Shown: one piece after another, positions 1 through 8,839 of the stretch
Layout: each line of letters opens with the position of its first letter
How positions within the stretch are numbered: the first letter of the stretch is position 1
From: Flavobacterium laiguense
Lineage (GTDB): Bacteria > Bacteroidota > Bacteroidia > Flavobacteriales > Flavobacteriaceae
Length of the DNA stretch: 64,000 nt
Assembly: GCF_003097655.1 (NCBI RefSeq)
Contig: NZ_QCZH01000011.1
Coordinates: forward strand, 36,428 to 100,427
Direction: 5' to 3'
Notes under the pieces: model-generated
Told to the model about the DNA's origin: nothing
What the model saw: the letters and a program-made list of their open reading frames with translations, nothing else
Database searches by the model: none
Translations under genes and position numbers: made by a program

Positions 1-2249
1 ATGAATTTGAAATAGGCGAAAATTATCCTTCGGGAGTTTTATTTGACCGTGTTCTTTCTGCTGCCTATTTATGGCACAACTACGGAAAATCAACCATTGG
101 TAGTAAAGAAGATATTGAGCTAGTTCCTGCAAGCAGACTTAAACTTTTTTATCAAAAATATTACCAACCCAATAATGCCACTCTTATCATAGGAGGAAAA
201 TTTGATGAAAAGAAAACGCTTTCTTGGATTTCTCAATATTTTGCTCCAATTCCAAAATCTAAAACGGAAATTGAACAAACCTATACTGTAGAACCAGCTC
301 AAGACGGAGAACGATTTGTGGAGCTCAAAAGAAATGGAGACATTCAATATCTGGCCATGGCTTATCATACACCCTGTTATTCTGATAAAGAATATGCTGC
401 CAATAATGCCCTTACAGCTATTTTGACCAATAATCCCTCAGGAGTTTTATATAAATCATTAGTAGAAACAAAATTGGCTACCAATTTATCTTGCTATACT
501 CCCACTTTCAAAGATCCTGGATTTAGTTTTTACTCTTGTGAAATTGCTAAAGACACAGACATCAATGTCGTTCAAAAAACATTTTTGGAAACCATGAATG
601 CTGTTCCAAAAATGACTTTTACCGAAGACGATCTTAAACGTGCCAAAAATGAATTGCTAAAACAATTTGAAAATACTTACAATAAAACGATTAATTTATC
701 GGTAGCCATGACTGAATATGTTGGAGCTGGCGATTGGCGTTTGTTTTTTATAGACAGAGATAATGTCGAAGCCTTGACAGTTGCAGATATTCAAAATGCA
801 GCCAAAAAGTATTACTTGCAAAGCAATAGAACTTGGGGACGATTTATTCCGGAAACAACAAGTGAAAGAACAAAAGTAAATCCTGCCAAAGATATTGCTG
901 CACAGGTAAAAGGATATAAAGGAAAAGCTATGGAAGCCAATACCACTACCTTTGAGACCTCTGTAGCCAATATTATAAAATCGACCGAGGAAGGAAAATT
1001 AGCATCAGGAGGAAAATATGCCTTACTGGAAAAACCTGCCAAAGGAAATAAAATTGAAGCGCGATTGATTTTGAGAATGGGAGATGAAAAATCATTGAGC
1101 CAAAAATCAATGATCGCTGACTTAACCGCACGTATGCTTAAAATGGGGACTAAAACCAGAAGCAAAAAAGACATTAACGACCAACTCGATCAATACAAAA
1201 TAAACCTAACGTTTTCTGGATCGGTTGACGGGCTTTTTGTGAGAGTGAGTGCCGATAAACCTAATTTAAGCAATGCTTTAAACTTGGTTCAAGATATTTT
1301 AAGAAACCCATCATTTGATCCAGCAGAATTTGAAAAAGTAAAACTGGAAGCCAAAAGCGAATTGGAATCCAATAGGAATGATCCTCAATTTGTATCGAGT
1401 GAAGCGTTGACAAAAACGACCCAGTTGTATCCTAAAGACCATCCCTATTACACAGAATCTGTAGACGAGAGTTTAGCCAGCCTAAACAAAACTACGATTG
1501 ACGATATCAAGAATTTCTACCAAGAATTTTATGGAGGATCAAATAGTATTTCATCATTTGTTGGTGGGATAGATAAACCAGTAATCAAAAAATTCTTAAC
1601 CTCAACTTTTGATAATTGGAGTCCGAAAAATAAATACACAAGAATTCCAACTCAATTTTTTGACACAAAAGCCCAGGAAAAAACAATTCAAATCAATGAT
1701 AAAACAAATGCGGCATTGATGGCTAAAATCAATTTGAACATAGGAGAGACCAACGCCGATTATCCTGCAGTAGATATGGCAAATGAATTATTGGGTGGTG
1801 GTTCTTTCTTATCCTCTAGAATACCGCAACGTTTGCGTGAGGCTGAAGGTCTTAGTTATGGAGCCGGATCCTATTTACAGGCAAACGCTATAGACCCTAC
1901 AACAGATTGGGGAATTTATGCCTTTTACAATCCTACCATGAAAGAAAAATTAGGTAATGCCCTTAATGAAGAAATTCAAAAAGCTTTGACCAAAGGTTTT
2001 ACCAAAGAAGAATTTGACAGTTCATTAAAATCATGGTTGCAAAACAGACAAACCATGCTAGGAATGGATGAGTATCTGGTTTATAAACTTAGAGAAAATT
2101 TAGATCTGGGAAAAAGCTTCAAAGATTATGAAGACTATGAGGCAAAAGTAAAAGCATTGAATGTACAAAAAGTAAATGCTGCACTTGTAAAATATTTTGA
2201 CCCAAAGAAACTAGTAATTATTAATTCTGGAGACTTTACTAAAAAGTGA
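1..2249 (+). CDS. M16 family zinc metallopeptidase, C-terminal part (5' end off window)
   Basis: The reading frame is open from base 3, so the gene enters the window already running; the ATG at 318 is an internal Met. The first residues contain YGKSTIGSKEDIE, the conserved stretch that follows the zinc site in the first M16 domain. The HxxEH zinc motif itself must lie upstream of the window. A second M16-like domain fills the later half, with LLGGGS followed by an R-x6-EGLSYG segment (about 1788-1860), typical of the inactive partner domain that closes the peptide chamber. About 748 codons are visible; two-domain bacterial M16 proteins are often larger than this. In Bacteroidota they are usually periplasmic or envelope proteases. 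The stop is followed by a terminator at 2321-2350. Family assignment is firm; substrate is unknown. Confidence 0.9.
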   Translation, partial: EFEIGENYPSGVLFDRVLSAAYLWHNYGKSTIGSKEDIELVPASRLKLFYQKYYQPNNATLIIGGKFDEKKTLSWISQYFAPIPKSKTEIEQTYTVEPAQDGERFVELKRNGDIQYLAMAYHTPCYSDKEYAANNALTAILTNNPSGVLYKSLVETKLATNLSCYTPTFKDPGFSFYSCEIAKDTDINVVQKTFLETMNAVPKMTFTEDDLKRAKNELLKQFENTYNKTINLSVAMTEYVGAGDWRLFFIDRDNVEALTVADIQNAAKKYYLQSNRTWGRFIPETTSERTKVNPAKDIAAQVKGYKGKAMEANTTTFETSVANIIKSTEEGKLASGGKYALLEKPAKGNKIEARLILRMGDEKSLSQKSMIADLTARMLKMGTKTRSKKDINDQLDQYKINLTFSGSVDGLFVRVSADKPNLSNALNLVQDILRNPSFDPAEFEKVKLEAKSELESNRNDPQFVSSEALTKTTQLYPKDHPYYTESVDESLASLNKTTIDDIKNFYQEFYGGSNSISSFVGGIDKPVIKKFLTSTFDNWSPKNKYTRIPTQFFDTKAQEKTIQINDKTNAALMAKINLNIGETNADYPAVDMANELLGGGSFLSSRIPQRLREAEGLSYGAGSYLQANAIDPTTDWGIYAFYNPTMKEKLGNALNEEIQKALTKGFTKEEFDSSLKSWLQNRQTMLGMDEYLVYKLRENLDLGKSFKDYEDYEAKVKALNVQKVNAALVKYFDPKKLVIINSGDFTKK

Positions 2250-2320
2250 TTCCAGTAGAGACTAAGTTACTAAGGGGTTAAGAATTAAAAAAGACAAACT
2301 TTAGCATATAAATTGCTACT

Positions 2321-2350
2321 AAAAAGGTATTGAGCAATCGATACCTTTTT
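2321..2350 (+). terminator. Rho-independent terminator after the M16 peptidase
   Basis: AAAGGTAT and ATACCTTT form a stem around a 10-base loop and are followed by a T run. It lies about 75 bases after the stop codon. Confidence 0.7.
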
Positions 2351-2441
2351 TGCTTTTATAAAATAAATGCCTAGTCCTAACTAAAGATCCCTTCAAACAA
2401 CTCAAAACATTTGGGATTAAAACATTCATCATTATTTCCAT

Positions 2442-2762
2442 AACCCGTTGGGTGTAATTCTGTTTAAATAAAAAATAAACCACATAGATACATAGATTTA
2501 TAACTAAGAAAGAATAGAAAATAGCACTATTTTTCACATAGATTGACTATGTGAAAAGTAAAACATCTATCAAACTCTTTTCAAAAACTATAAATTCTAT
2601 GTTTCTATGTGGTAAAAAAACAATTATAACTAATGTTTTTTTTTTAATGTTTTGAAAATCATTTTTTTATATTTTATAATATTCATCTAAATTTTTACTT
2701 TCTTCCGTTAGCTGAAGGAGTCAATTTTAGGCGTAAATATGTGGAATTACACCCAACGGGTT
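2442..2762. mobile_element. MITE-like palindromic element, copy 1 (interrupted)
   Basis: The ends are perfect 18-bp terminal inverted repeats: AACCCGTTGGGTGTAATT at 2442-2459 and its complement at 2745-2762. Inside is a nested palindrome: ACCACATAGA near 2480 pairs with TCTATGTGGT near 2605, and a central hairpin CACATAG-ATTGA-CTATGTG lies at 2535-2553. The inner sequence matches copy 2 (12458-12654) in inverted orientation almost base for base. Copy 1 has about 123 extra bases (2627-2749) near its right end, bounded by the pentamer AATTA on both sides. It has no coding capacity. No clear target duplication flanks this copy. It is a non-autonomous element or structured intergenic repeat; the mobilising enzyme is not in the window. 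Confidence 0.7.
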
Positions 2763-3027
2763 TTCATAATAAATTGACAATGAAAAATTTAAGCACAAAA
2801 CAAACCTAAATATTTGATTCCAATTCATTAGTATTTTGTAATTTTATGAATCCCAATCCGTTATATTAAAAAACACTATTTATTTATTTTCTCAAAATGG
2901 TTTTTAATTCTCTAAAAGCTAAATTTATTACAAACAGCGCTATTTCTAATTCATAAGTAAATCTAACATTGCTTTCAAAAAAACTCACATAACGATTCAA
3001 CTTAAGTTAATTTTAAAACATAAAGAC

Positions 3028-3435
3028 ATGAAAAGACAAACTGGCATCTGGATTGATTCATCAAAAGCTATTATTGTTACTCTTGATGGTGGAAAAGAAA
3101 GAATCTCTGAAATCGAATCTGATTTAGAAAATAAAATGTACCACGAAAAAGAAGGAAACAAAGGAACCTTTAGCGGTAGTCATCACAGCAATAACGAAAA
3201 CAAATTTGAAGAACGAAGAAAAAATGAAACCAATCATTTCCTCAAAAATATTCTGTCTCATATCAAATTAGCCGATGAACTATATATTTTTGGACCTGCT
3301 GAGGCAAAAATAAAATTAGAACAAAAAATAAATACCGATAAATCATTTGATTCCAGCAAACTAAAAATGGTCGAATCGGCAGAGAGTATGACCACCAATC
3401 AAATTGTGGCCAAAGTGAAGAAATTTTATCATTAG
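3028..3435 (+). CDS. Small eRF1 domain-like protein, function unknown
   Basis: This encodes 135 residues with no signal peptide. It begins MKRQTGIWIDSSKA; the pattern of an N-terminal strand (GIWIDSSKAIIVTL), a hydrophilic His/Asn/Lys-rich middle and a later ADELYIFGPAEAKIKLEQ segment resembles the baeRF group of bacterial proteins related to domain 2 of release factor eRF1, sometimes labelled host attachment or translational machinery protein. That resemblance is from memory of the family, not from a search. The basic C-terminal tail (AKVKKFYH) could fit RNA binding. It stands alone, with the repeat-rich region upstream and fumarase downstream, about 200 bases away. Confidence 0.55.
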   Translation: MKRQTGIWIDSSKAIIVTLDGGKERISEIESDLENKMYHEKEGNKGTFSGSHHSNNENKFEERRKNETNHFLKNILSHIKLADELYIFGPAEAKIKLEQKINTDKSFDSSKLKMVESAESMTTNQIVAKVKKFYH

Positions 3436-3505
3436 AAAATAAGGTGCTCAAATTAACAAGACTGCTTGCATTCATAAAAAGAATCTAAATCTTGAAAATA
3501 TGCTT

Positions 3506-3562
3506 TTGCGCCTCAGCGCCTTTGCGTGAAATTTGGCTCGCAAAGGCGCAGAGTAGCAAAGG
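3506..3562. repeat. GC-rich inverted repeat in the fumC leader
   Basis: GCGCCTTTGCG at 3516-3526 pairs perfectly with CGCAAAGGCGC at 3539-3549 around a 12-base loop. The same CTTTGCG-type vocabulary recurs at about 32508-32572, so this is one of the dispersed intergenic repeats of this genome. Confidence 0.55.
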
Positions 3563-3642
3563 GCATAATGAATAAAATTTGTGGAAAATTAATACTCATC
3601 ACAGACAGTCACGTTATTCTAAAACCTAATCAAATTCAAAAC

Positions 3643-5028
3643 ATGAAATTTAGAATCGAAAAAGACACCATGGGAGAAGTTCCTGTTCCAGCAGATAAAT
3701 ACTGGGGAGCACAAACCGAACGTTCCCGAAACAATTTTAAAATTGGACCACCTTCGTCAATGCCCTCCGCCATTATAGAAGGTTTTGCCTATCTCAAAAA
3801 AGCGGCTGCCTATACCAACTGCGATTTGGGTGTTTTATCTATTGACAAGCGTGATGCCATCGCAGAGGCATGTGATGAAATACTTGCGGGAGAACTTAAG
3901 GATCAGTTTCCTCTTGTGATATGGCAAACGGGTTCGGGAACACAAAGTAATATGAACGTCAATGAAGTTATTGCCAATCGTGCCCAGGTTTTGAAAGGGC
4001 GTACTGTTGGCGAAGGCGAACCTTTTATCAAAGCCAATGACGATGTCAACAAATCGCAATCCTCCAATGATACTTTCCCAACGGCAATGCACATTGCCGC
4101 TTATAAAGTGGTGGTCGAAAACACCATTCCAAGCATTGAAAAATTAAGGGATACACTCCAAGGAAAATCAACCGAATTTGCCTCAGTGGTCAAAATAGGC
4201 CGTACCCATTTGATGGATGCCACTCCCCTAACCTTAGGTCAGGAAATTTCGGGTTATGTGGCACAATTAAATCACGGATTAAAAGCCCTCAGAAATACAT
4301 TGGAACACTTATCCGAAATCGCTTTGGGCGGAACTGCAGTAGGGACAGGACTCAACACTCCAGCAGGATACGACATAAAAGTAGCGGAATACATTGCCCA
4401 ATTTACAGGTCATCCTTTTGTAACTGCCCCAAACAAATTTGAAGCTTTGGCAGCACACGATGCTATTGTGGAAACGCATGGCGCATTAAAGCAATTGGCC
4501 GTTTCTTTACATAAAATAGCCCATGACATCAGAATGCTGGCTTCGGGGCCCCGTTCCGGAATTGGAGAACTCTTGATTCCTGAGAACGAACCAGGTTCTT
4601 CTATCATGCCGGGAAAAGTCAATCCAACGCAATGCGAAGCGCTTACCATGGTTTGTGCACAAGTTATGGGAAATGACGTAGCCATAACTATTGGTGGTAT
4701 GCAAGGGCATTATGAATTGAATGTTTTTAAACCCATGATGGCAGCCAATTTTTTGCAATCGGCTCAGTTGTTGGGTGATGCTTGCCAATCCTTTGATGAG
4801 CATTGCGCACAAGGCATAACGCCCAACTACAAACGCATCAAGGAATTGGTTGACAATTCGCTGATGTTGGTTACCGCTTTGAACACCAAAATTGGGTATT
4901 ATAAATCGGCGGAAATTGCTCAAACCGCCCACAAAAACGGAACCACACTCAAAGAAGAAGCTGTTAGATTGGGCTACGTAACTCCCGAAGATTTTGATGA
5001 TTGGGTGAAACCGGAAGATATGGTTTAG
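3643..5028 (+). CDS. fumC: Class II fumarate hydratase
   Basis: Catalyses reversible hydration of fumarate to L-malate in the cytoplasmic TCA cycle. The open frame can be extended to 3526, but that extension translates the intergenic repeat at 3506-3562. The Met at 3643 ([16 protein letters not shown]) gives 461 residues, the usual class II length. Signature features are [14 protein letters not shown] near residue 100, the substrate-binding HPND-like segment [11 protein letters not shown], and the fumarase/aspartase active-site loop [13 protein letters not shown] around residue 320. Class II enzymes are homotetrameric and iron-independent. It appears monocistronic, with a terminator at 5095-5125 and a second hairpin at 5392-5422 from the convergent gene. 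Confidence 0.96.
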   Translation: MKFRIEKDTMGEVPVPADKYWGAQTERSRNNFKIGPPSSMPSAIIEGFAYLKKAAAYTNCDLGVLSIDKRDAIAEACDEILAGELKDQFPLVIWQTGSGTQSNMNVNEVIANRAQVLKGRTVGEGEPFIKANDDVNKSQSSNDTFPTAMHIAAYKVVVENTIPSIEKLRDTLQGKSTEFASVVKIGRTHLMDATPLTLGQEISGYVAQLNHGLKALRNTLEHLSEIALGGTAVGTGLNTPAGYDIKVAEYIAQFTGHPFVTAPNKFEALAAHDAIVETHGALKQLAVSLHKIAHDIRMLASGPRSGIGELLIPENEPGSSIMPGKVNPTQCEALTMVCAQVMGNDVAITIGGMQGHYELNVFKPMMAANFLQSAQLLGDACQSFDEHCAQGITPNYKRIKELVDNSLMLVTALNTKIGYYKSAEIAQTAHKNGTTLKEEAVRLGYVTPEDFDDWVKPEDMV

Positions 5029-5094
5029 ATTTTAGATTTTAGATTTTTAGAAAAGAGAACATAGAGAAGAGAATATAGATTTTGATATAACCGA

Positions 5095-5125
5095 AAAACC
5101 TGTAAATCGATAATTTGCAGGTTTT
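5095..5125 (+). terminator. Terminator downstream of fumC
   Basis: The stem AAAACCTGTAA / TTGCAGGTTTT carries one G-T pair and is followed by a T-rich stretch. Confidence 0.7.
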
Positions 5126-5391
5126 CTATTTTTATTTTTTTGAGTTACTTACTTAAAGAAAAACACACCCCCAACCCCTCTCAAGAGGAGAGTTAGGAGT
5201 GCATAAAAGGAGTGAGTGATTAAACGACATCTACTAGGTCAAAAAAATATATAAGTAAATTTTGTAATTTCTTATAAAAACTAAAGATTTTATGTTTGCA
5301 GGGTCACATTCCCCTCTTGAGAGGGGTTAGGGGTGTGTATACGTGATTGATTACTTCACTAAATCTTGAAAGCAATTGGCTTTAAAACTAA

Positions 5392-5422
5392 AAAACCTGC
5401 AAATCAATGACTTGCAGGTTTT
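5392..5422 (-). terminator. Terminator of the convergent dehydrogenase gene
   Basis: The perfect stem AAAACCTGCAA / TTGCAGGTTTT has a nine-base loop. It is A-rich on the left and T-rich on the right, so it can act in both directions. It is a near copy of the hairpin at 5095-5125. Confidence 0.7.
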
Positions 5423-5449
5423 CTTATTTTCAATCCTTATATTGGAATT

Positions 5450-6652
5450 TTATTTCCCATCCACATAATCCTGTAAATAACTGAAACGCTCGGTCAATTT
5501 CCCATTTTCAGTCATTTTGGCTCTTTTAAGAATCCCATCTTTGTCTCCGTTAAAAAAAGCGGGGATCACATGTTGCGAAAACATTTCTCCAAATCCTTCG
5601 CTCGCATCTTTAGGCAATTCACATGGCAAATTATCGACCGCCATAACTACAATTGCGGCAGGATGAAAGACATCTACTTCTTTGTGTTCGCTAGGCAAAT
5701 AGCCGTACAAAGGTTCTGCTATGGTTGAGGAACGCAAGGTACAGGCAATAGGTCCATTGACGTCACAAGAGACATCGGCAACCACTTTTATCATGCAATC
5801 ATTGGCCTGAAGCATTTCACGGGTTAAAATTGCTGGGGATTCATTGGCATGAAAATGACCCGTAATAAACATATCCGAAACTTTTGTGAATTTTTCAAAA
5901 TCTGAAGTATATTCTTTTGGATTGTGATAAAAATCGGTGAAATCCAACACTTGTCCATCTAACCTTTTGTTATAATCCAAAACATCGATCTGTGTGTACA
6001 CGGGTTGCGTATAAGTCTTGGTCAAATAATTTTCAACTGTAACTTCTTTAATTTTCATGGCATCCAAAATTTCTTTGGCGCCATTCCCAACTTTTCCGGT
6101 TCCCGAAACCACAATCTTTAGCGGAGGTAGAATCAATCTTTTTAAATGGGTAATCAGCGCCTCTTTTCCCGAAAGGGTTTCCGCTTTTGGCATTTTAAAC
6201 AATTCGAATTTTATTCCAAAAGCTCTAAAAGCATTGTAGGCTCCCACAATACCAGCATAACGACCAAAACCGATTAAACGTCGATTATGGGCATCGACAA
6301 TGGTTTCATGATCATACAAATCGATATTTTTATCTAGTATGGCTTGCAACAGCTTTCTGTTGTAAGGTTGTTTTTTTATGGTATGCGAAAAAAAGAAATA
6401 CCCCTTATTTGGAATCAAATTCTCTACGGGAACTTCTTTCACTCCAAACAGCACGTCGCAATCACTAACATCATTGGTCACATCAATTCCCATACTTTGG
6501 TATTGAACATCGGGGAAAATACGAATATCGGAACTTTCTACTTTTACGGTACAGTCATGATACAGCTGCTTTATTTTAGCCAATTCATTAGGAGAGAAAA
6601 CGACTCTTCTATCTGGTGGATTTTTTCTTTCTTTTATGATTCCAAACTTCAT
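5450..6652 (-). CDS. Alanine dehydrogenase/saccharopine dehydrogenase-type NAD(P) oxidoreductase
   Basis: This encodes 400 residues. The N-terminus (MKFGIIKERKNPPDRRVVFSP) is the typical start of the AlaDH/PNT N-terminal domain, with the E-R-P/RRV region that binds the substrate. The central GTGKVGNGAKEIL is a Rossmann GxGxxG nucleotide motif. The C-terminal ADVSCDVNGPIACT segment is typical of saccharopine dehydrogenase (lysine-forming) relatives. Flavobacterial homologues are generally annotated only as NAD(P)-dependent oxidoreductase, and the true substrate is uncertain: saccharopine, alanine or another amino acid. It is transcribed towards fumC with its own terminator at 5392-5422. No lysine-pathway neighbour is present to decide the role. 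Confidence 0.75.
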   Translation of the reverse strand: MKFGIIKERKNPPDRRVVFSPNELAKIKQLYHDCTVKVESSDIRIFPDVQYQSMGIDVTNDVSDCDVLFGVKEVPVENLIPNKGYFFFSHTIKKQPYNRKLLQAILDKNIDLYDHETIVDAHNRRLIGFGRYAGIVGAYNAFRAFGIKFELFKMPKAETLSGKEALITHLKRLILPPLKIVVSGTGKVGNGAKEILDAMKIKEVTVENYLTKTYTQPVYTQIDVLDYNKRLDGQVLDFTDFYHNPKEYTSDFEKFTKVSDMFITGHFHANESPAILTREMLQANDCMIKVVADVSCDVNGPIACTLRSSTIAEPLYGYLPSEHKEVDVFHPAAIVVMAVDNLPCELPKDASEGFGEMFSQHVIPAFFNGDKDGILKRAKMTENGKLTERFSYLQDYVDGK

Positions 6653-6894
6653 TTTTATTATTTTAAATTTATAAAAATATAACTTAATTCGTGGTATTTG
6701 TTACAAATATAACAATTTATTTTTGTTTTTACTTTTTTTATAAAAAAATTGTTGTGGAATACGCATAAAACAGTACTAATTAGTTGAGTATCATTAGAAC
6801 CACTAATTGACTTTTATAAAAGAGTCTTAAAATTTAAAAAAAACAAAAACAAATCCAATCGATTCTATATATTTGCTTTTTAAGTACCACAAAA

Positions 6895-8100
6895 ATGAAT
6901 TTTATAAAAAAAGCAAATATACTACATTTACTGCTCGTAATTGTAGTAGCCAGTTCTTGTAAAAATGAAGCCAAAGACATTTCAAAAACAGAAATAAAAG
7001 ATGCCGATCTTCCAAAAAACGTTTTACCAAAAATGAAGCCTTTGACCAATGAACCAAAACTTACGGCTTCTTACATTGCAGAAAAGCAACGAAAAATAGA
7101 TTCTTTTTACAATAAAAACTGGCCTAACAACAGCATGAACGGGGCATTTCTTGTTGCTAAAAACGGTCAAATTATCTACGAAAAATACGAAGGCTATGCC
7201 AACCTTAGAGATAAAACACCTATAACGAGTACCACTCCTATTCATATTGCTTCTGTCACTAAAGTTCTTACCGCAACGGCAGTTTTAAAATTAATAAACG
7301 CTAAAAGAATTGGCTTGGACCAAAAAGTGACTGACTTTTTAAAAGAGTTTCCTTATCCGGATGTTACCGTAAGAATGCTGCTTTCTCATAGAAGCGGGAT
7401 GCGCAGTTATGCTTATTTTACAGATCGGGATAAAAATGTTTGGGACAGGCATAATACACTGACCAATCTGGACATTTTGACCATTATGGGAACCAAAAAT
7501 ATCGCTTTGGAACAAAGAACAGGTACCCGATTCGCCTACTGTAATACTAATTATGCGATGTTGGCTTTAATTATCGAAAAAGTAACCAAGCTTTCGTACA
7601 GAGAAGCAATGAACCAAATCATTTTTAAACCCTTGGGGATGAAAAACACTTTTGTTTTAGATTTTGACAATGACAAAAAGAAAGTAGCTCCATCCTATAA
7701 AGCAAACAAAGTTGAAATAGGTATTGATTATCTGGATAAAGTTTATGGAGACAAAAACATTTACTCTACTCCCAGAGATTTATTGAAATTTGACAGAGCC
7801 AGAAATTCCCCATCCTTTTTGGAACCCGAATTGTTAGCCCAAGTTTACACCGGACACAGCAACGAACGAAAAGGAACTAAAAATTACGGACTGGGCATTC
7901 GTATGGTCAATTGGGAAACCGGTAAAAATTTCTATTTCCATAACGGTTGGTGGCATGGTTTCACTTCCTCTTATATAACATTAAAAGACGAGAATGTTAC
8001 CATAATTGCCTTGTCCAATAAATTCAACAGAAGCACTTATGCGGTTCGAAAACTATCGGTTTTGTTTGGCGATTATCCTTTTAAAGTAGCAGACGAGTAG
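6895..8100 (+). CDS. Serine hydrolase lipoprotein of the beta-lactamase / class C penicillin-binding family
   Basis: This encodes 401 residues. A hydrophobic signal ends in ASSC, a lipobox with lipidated Cys22, which places it on the periplasmic face of a membrane. The catalytic SxxK motif is S120-V-T-K123, the second motif is Y215-C-N217, and an HNGWWHG segment near residue 345 fills the KTG-like position. Such proteins act as D-aminopeptidases, esterases or DD-peptidases rather than true beta-lactamases. A possible -7 box TATATTTG lies at 6868-6875, about 20 bases before the ATG. The gene is divergent from the dehydrogenase at 6652 and appears to be a single-gene unit. Confidence 0.85.
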   Translation: MNFIKKANILHLLLVIVVASSCKNEAKDISKTEIKDADLPKNVLPKMKPLTNEPKLTASYIAEKQRKIDSFYNKNWPNNSMNGAFLVAKNGQIIYEKYEGYANLRDKTPITSTTPIHIASVTKVLTATAVLKLINAKRIGLDQKVTDFLKEFPYPDVTVRMLLSHRSGMRSYAYFTDRDKNVWDRHNTLTNLDILTIMGTKNIALEQRTGTRFAYCNTNYAMLALIIEKVTKLSYREAMNQIIFKPLGMKNTFVLDFDNDKKKVAPSYKANKVEIGIDYLDKVYGDKNIYSTPRDLLKFDRARNSPSFLEPELLAQVYTGHSNERKGTKNYGLGIRMVNWETGKNFYFHNGWWHGFTSSYITLKDENVTIIALSNKFNRSTYAVRKLSVLFGDYPFKVADE

Positions 8101-8187
8101 CTACAAGTAGACAGTGATCAGTTTTTAGTATTCAGTAAAGCAGTTTGAAATAATTCGTTTATAGTATAAATTCTCCAGATATTGATT

Positions 8188-8218
8188 TTTGATATTGATA
8201 TAAATTGATGTACCTTTG
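8188..8218 (+). promoter_or_regulatory. Promoter of the tmRNA gene
   Basis: TTTG at 8188-8191, a 19-base spacer and TACCTTTG at 8211-8218 match the Bacteroidota consensus TTTG-N19-TAnnTTTG. The predicted start of transcription is near 8225, leaving a 5' extension of about 75 bases to be processed before the mature tmRNA. Confidence 0.75.
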
Positions 8219-8299
8219 CAATATAAAAGTCGACAGCATCTGAATCATTCAGTTAATAAACTGAATACTTAAAAACGGAACACTGAACACTAATTAAAT

Positions 8300-8693
8300 G
8301 GGGTCGACTGGTTTTGACAGCAAGTCGAATTGGAAAGTAAGCACGTCGAGAACTGGGACAATTCTCGTAAATAAAAGGTCTCAAACATTTTACACGGCGA
8401 AGGAAACTACGCTCTTGCTGCATAATCTGAATTATAGTAAGATTAGCCTCGTCCTACCAGGTAGGAAAGCAGGATTCATCTCGAAAGCTTTGGTTTATAG
8501 CGGTCGATAAAGATGAATCGTAAATTTAAACCTAGATATTCATACGCTTCGGGTGAGTATTGAAACTAAAGAAGATAAGCAAAGAGAGGTTGTTTCTGAC
8601 CTAACTCCGAGACGAAAATCCATTCAGAGAATAAGCGTGTAGAAAGCTCTTTAGTTGCTTGTTTGGACCCGGGTTCGATTCCCGGCGATTCCA
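8300..8693 (+). ncRNA. ssrA: tmRNA (transfer-messenger RNA)
   Basis: Rescues stalled ribosomes by acting first as alanyl-tRNA and then as mRNA for a degradation tag. The 5' GGGGTCG at 8300-8306 pairs with CGATTCC at 8686-8692 as the acceptor stem, and the T arm GGGTTCGATTCCC lies at 8671-8683. The tag frame is GGC GAA GGA AAC TAC GCT CTT GCT GCA TAA at 8396-8425, reading GEGNYALAA; the alanine-rich end is the usual ClpXP signal. The 3' CCA is not encoded (the sequence after the discriminator A is CAA), so it must be added. The gene is one-piece. A 70-aa open frame over 8298-8510 is a shadow of this RNA. Confidence 0.96.
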
Positions 8694-8695
8694 CA

Positions 8696-8733
8696 AAAAG
8701 CCTTGCAATTGACTGATTGTAAGGCTTTTTTAT
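8696..8733 (+). terminator. Terminator after ssrA
   Basis: AAAAGCCTTGCAAT pairs with ATTGTAAGGCTTTT (one G-T pair) and is followed by six T. It starts three bases after the mature tmRNA end. Confidence 0.8.
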
Positions 8734-8839
8734 TTACACTACTCTCCAAAATTCCGAGTTACCACAACCTACAAAGACATTTACAATACTGCTCATCATA
8801 ACTAAATCTTTACTTTTACGGTATTAAAAAGTACTACCT

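Larger units (their letters stand above)
2250..3027. other. Intergenic region, 778 bp
   Basis: It holds the M16 terminator and MITE-like copy 1. The rest (about 2351-2441 and 2763-3027) is AT-rich with no convincing reading frame. The 72-aa antisense frame over 2319-2537 runs through the repeat and is not a gene. Confidence 0.6.
5029..5449. other. Convergent intergenic region with duplicated terminators and an inverted repeat pair
   Basis: Two similar hairpins, 5095-5125 and 5392-5422, both have the form AAAACCTG-x-TTGCAGGTTTT and serve the two convergent genes. Between them lie two inverted copies of a CCCCTCT/AGAGGGG hairpin repeat: 5164-5201 and 5305-5338. A third copy is at 24703-24733. 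No gene is visible. Confidence 0.65.

Noticed and set aside
3526..3642. 39-residue N-terminal extension of fumarase
   Set aside because: It is encoded by the intergenic repeat and has no similarity to the known N-terminus, which begins at 3643.
4507..4932. 141-residue frame antisense to fumC
   Set aside because: It lies wholly inside the conserved fumarase coding region on the other strand, with no start signal or domain.
8298..8510. 70-residue open frame over the tmRNA
   Set aside because: It coincides with the 5' half of ssrA; the acceptor stem, T arm and tag frame show this is a structural RNA gene.
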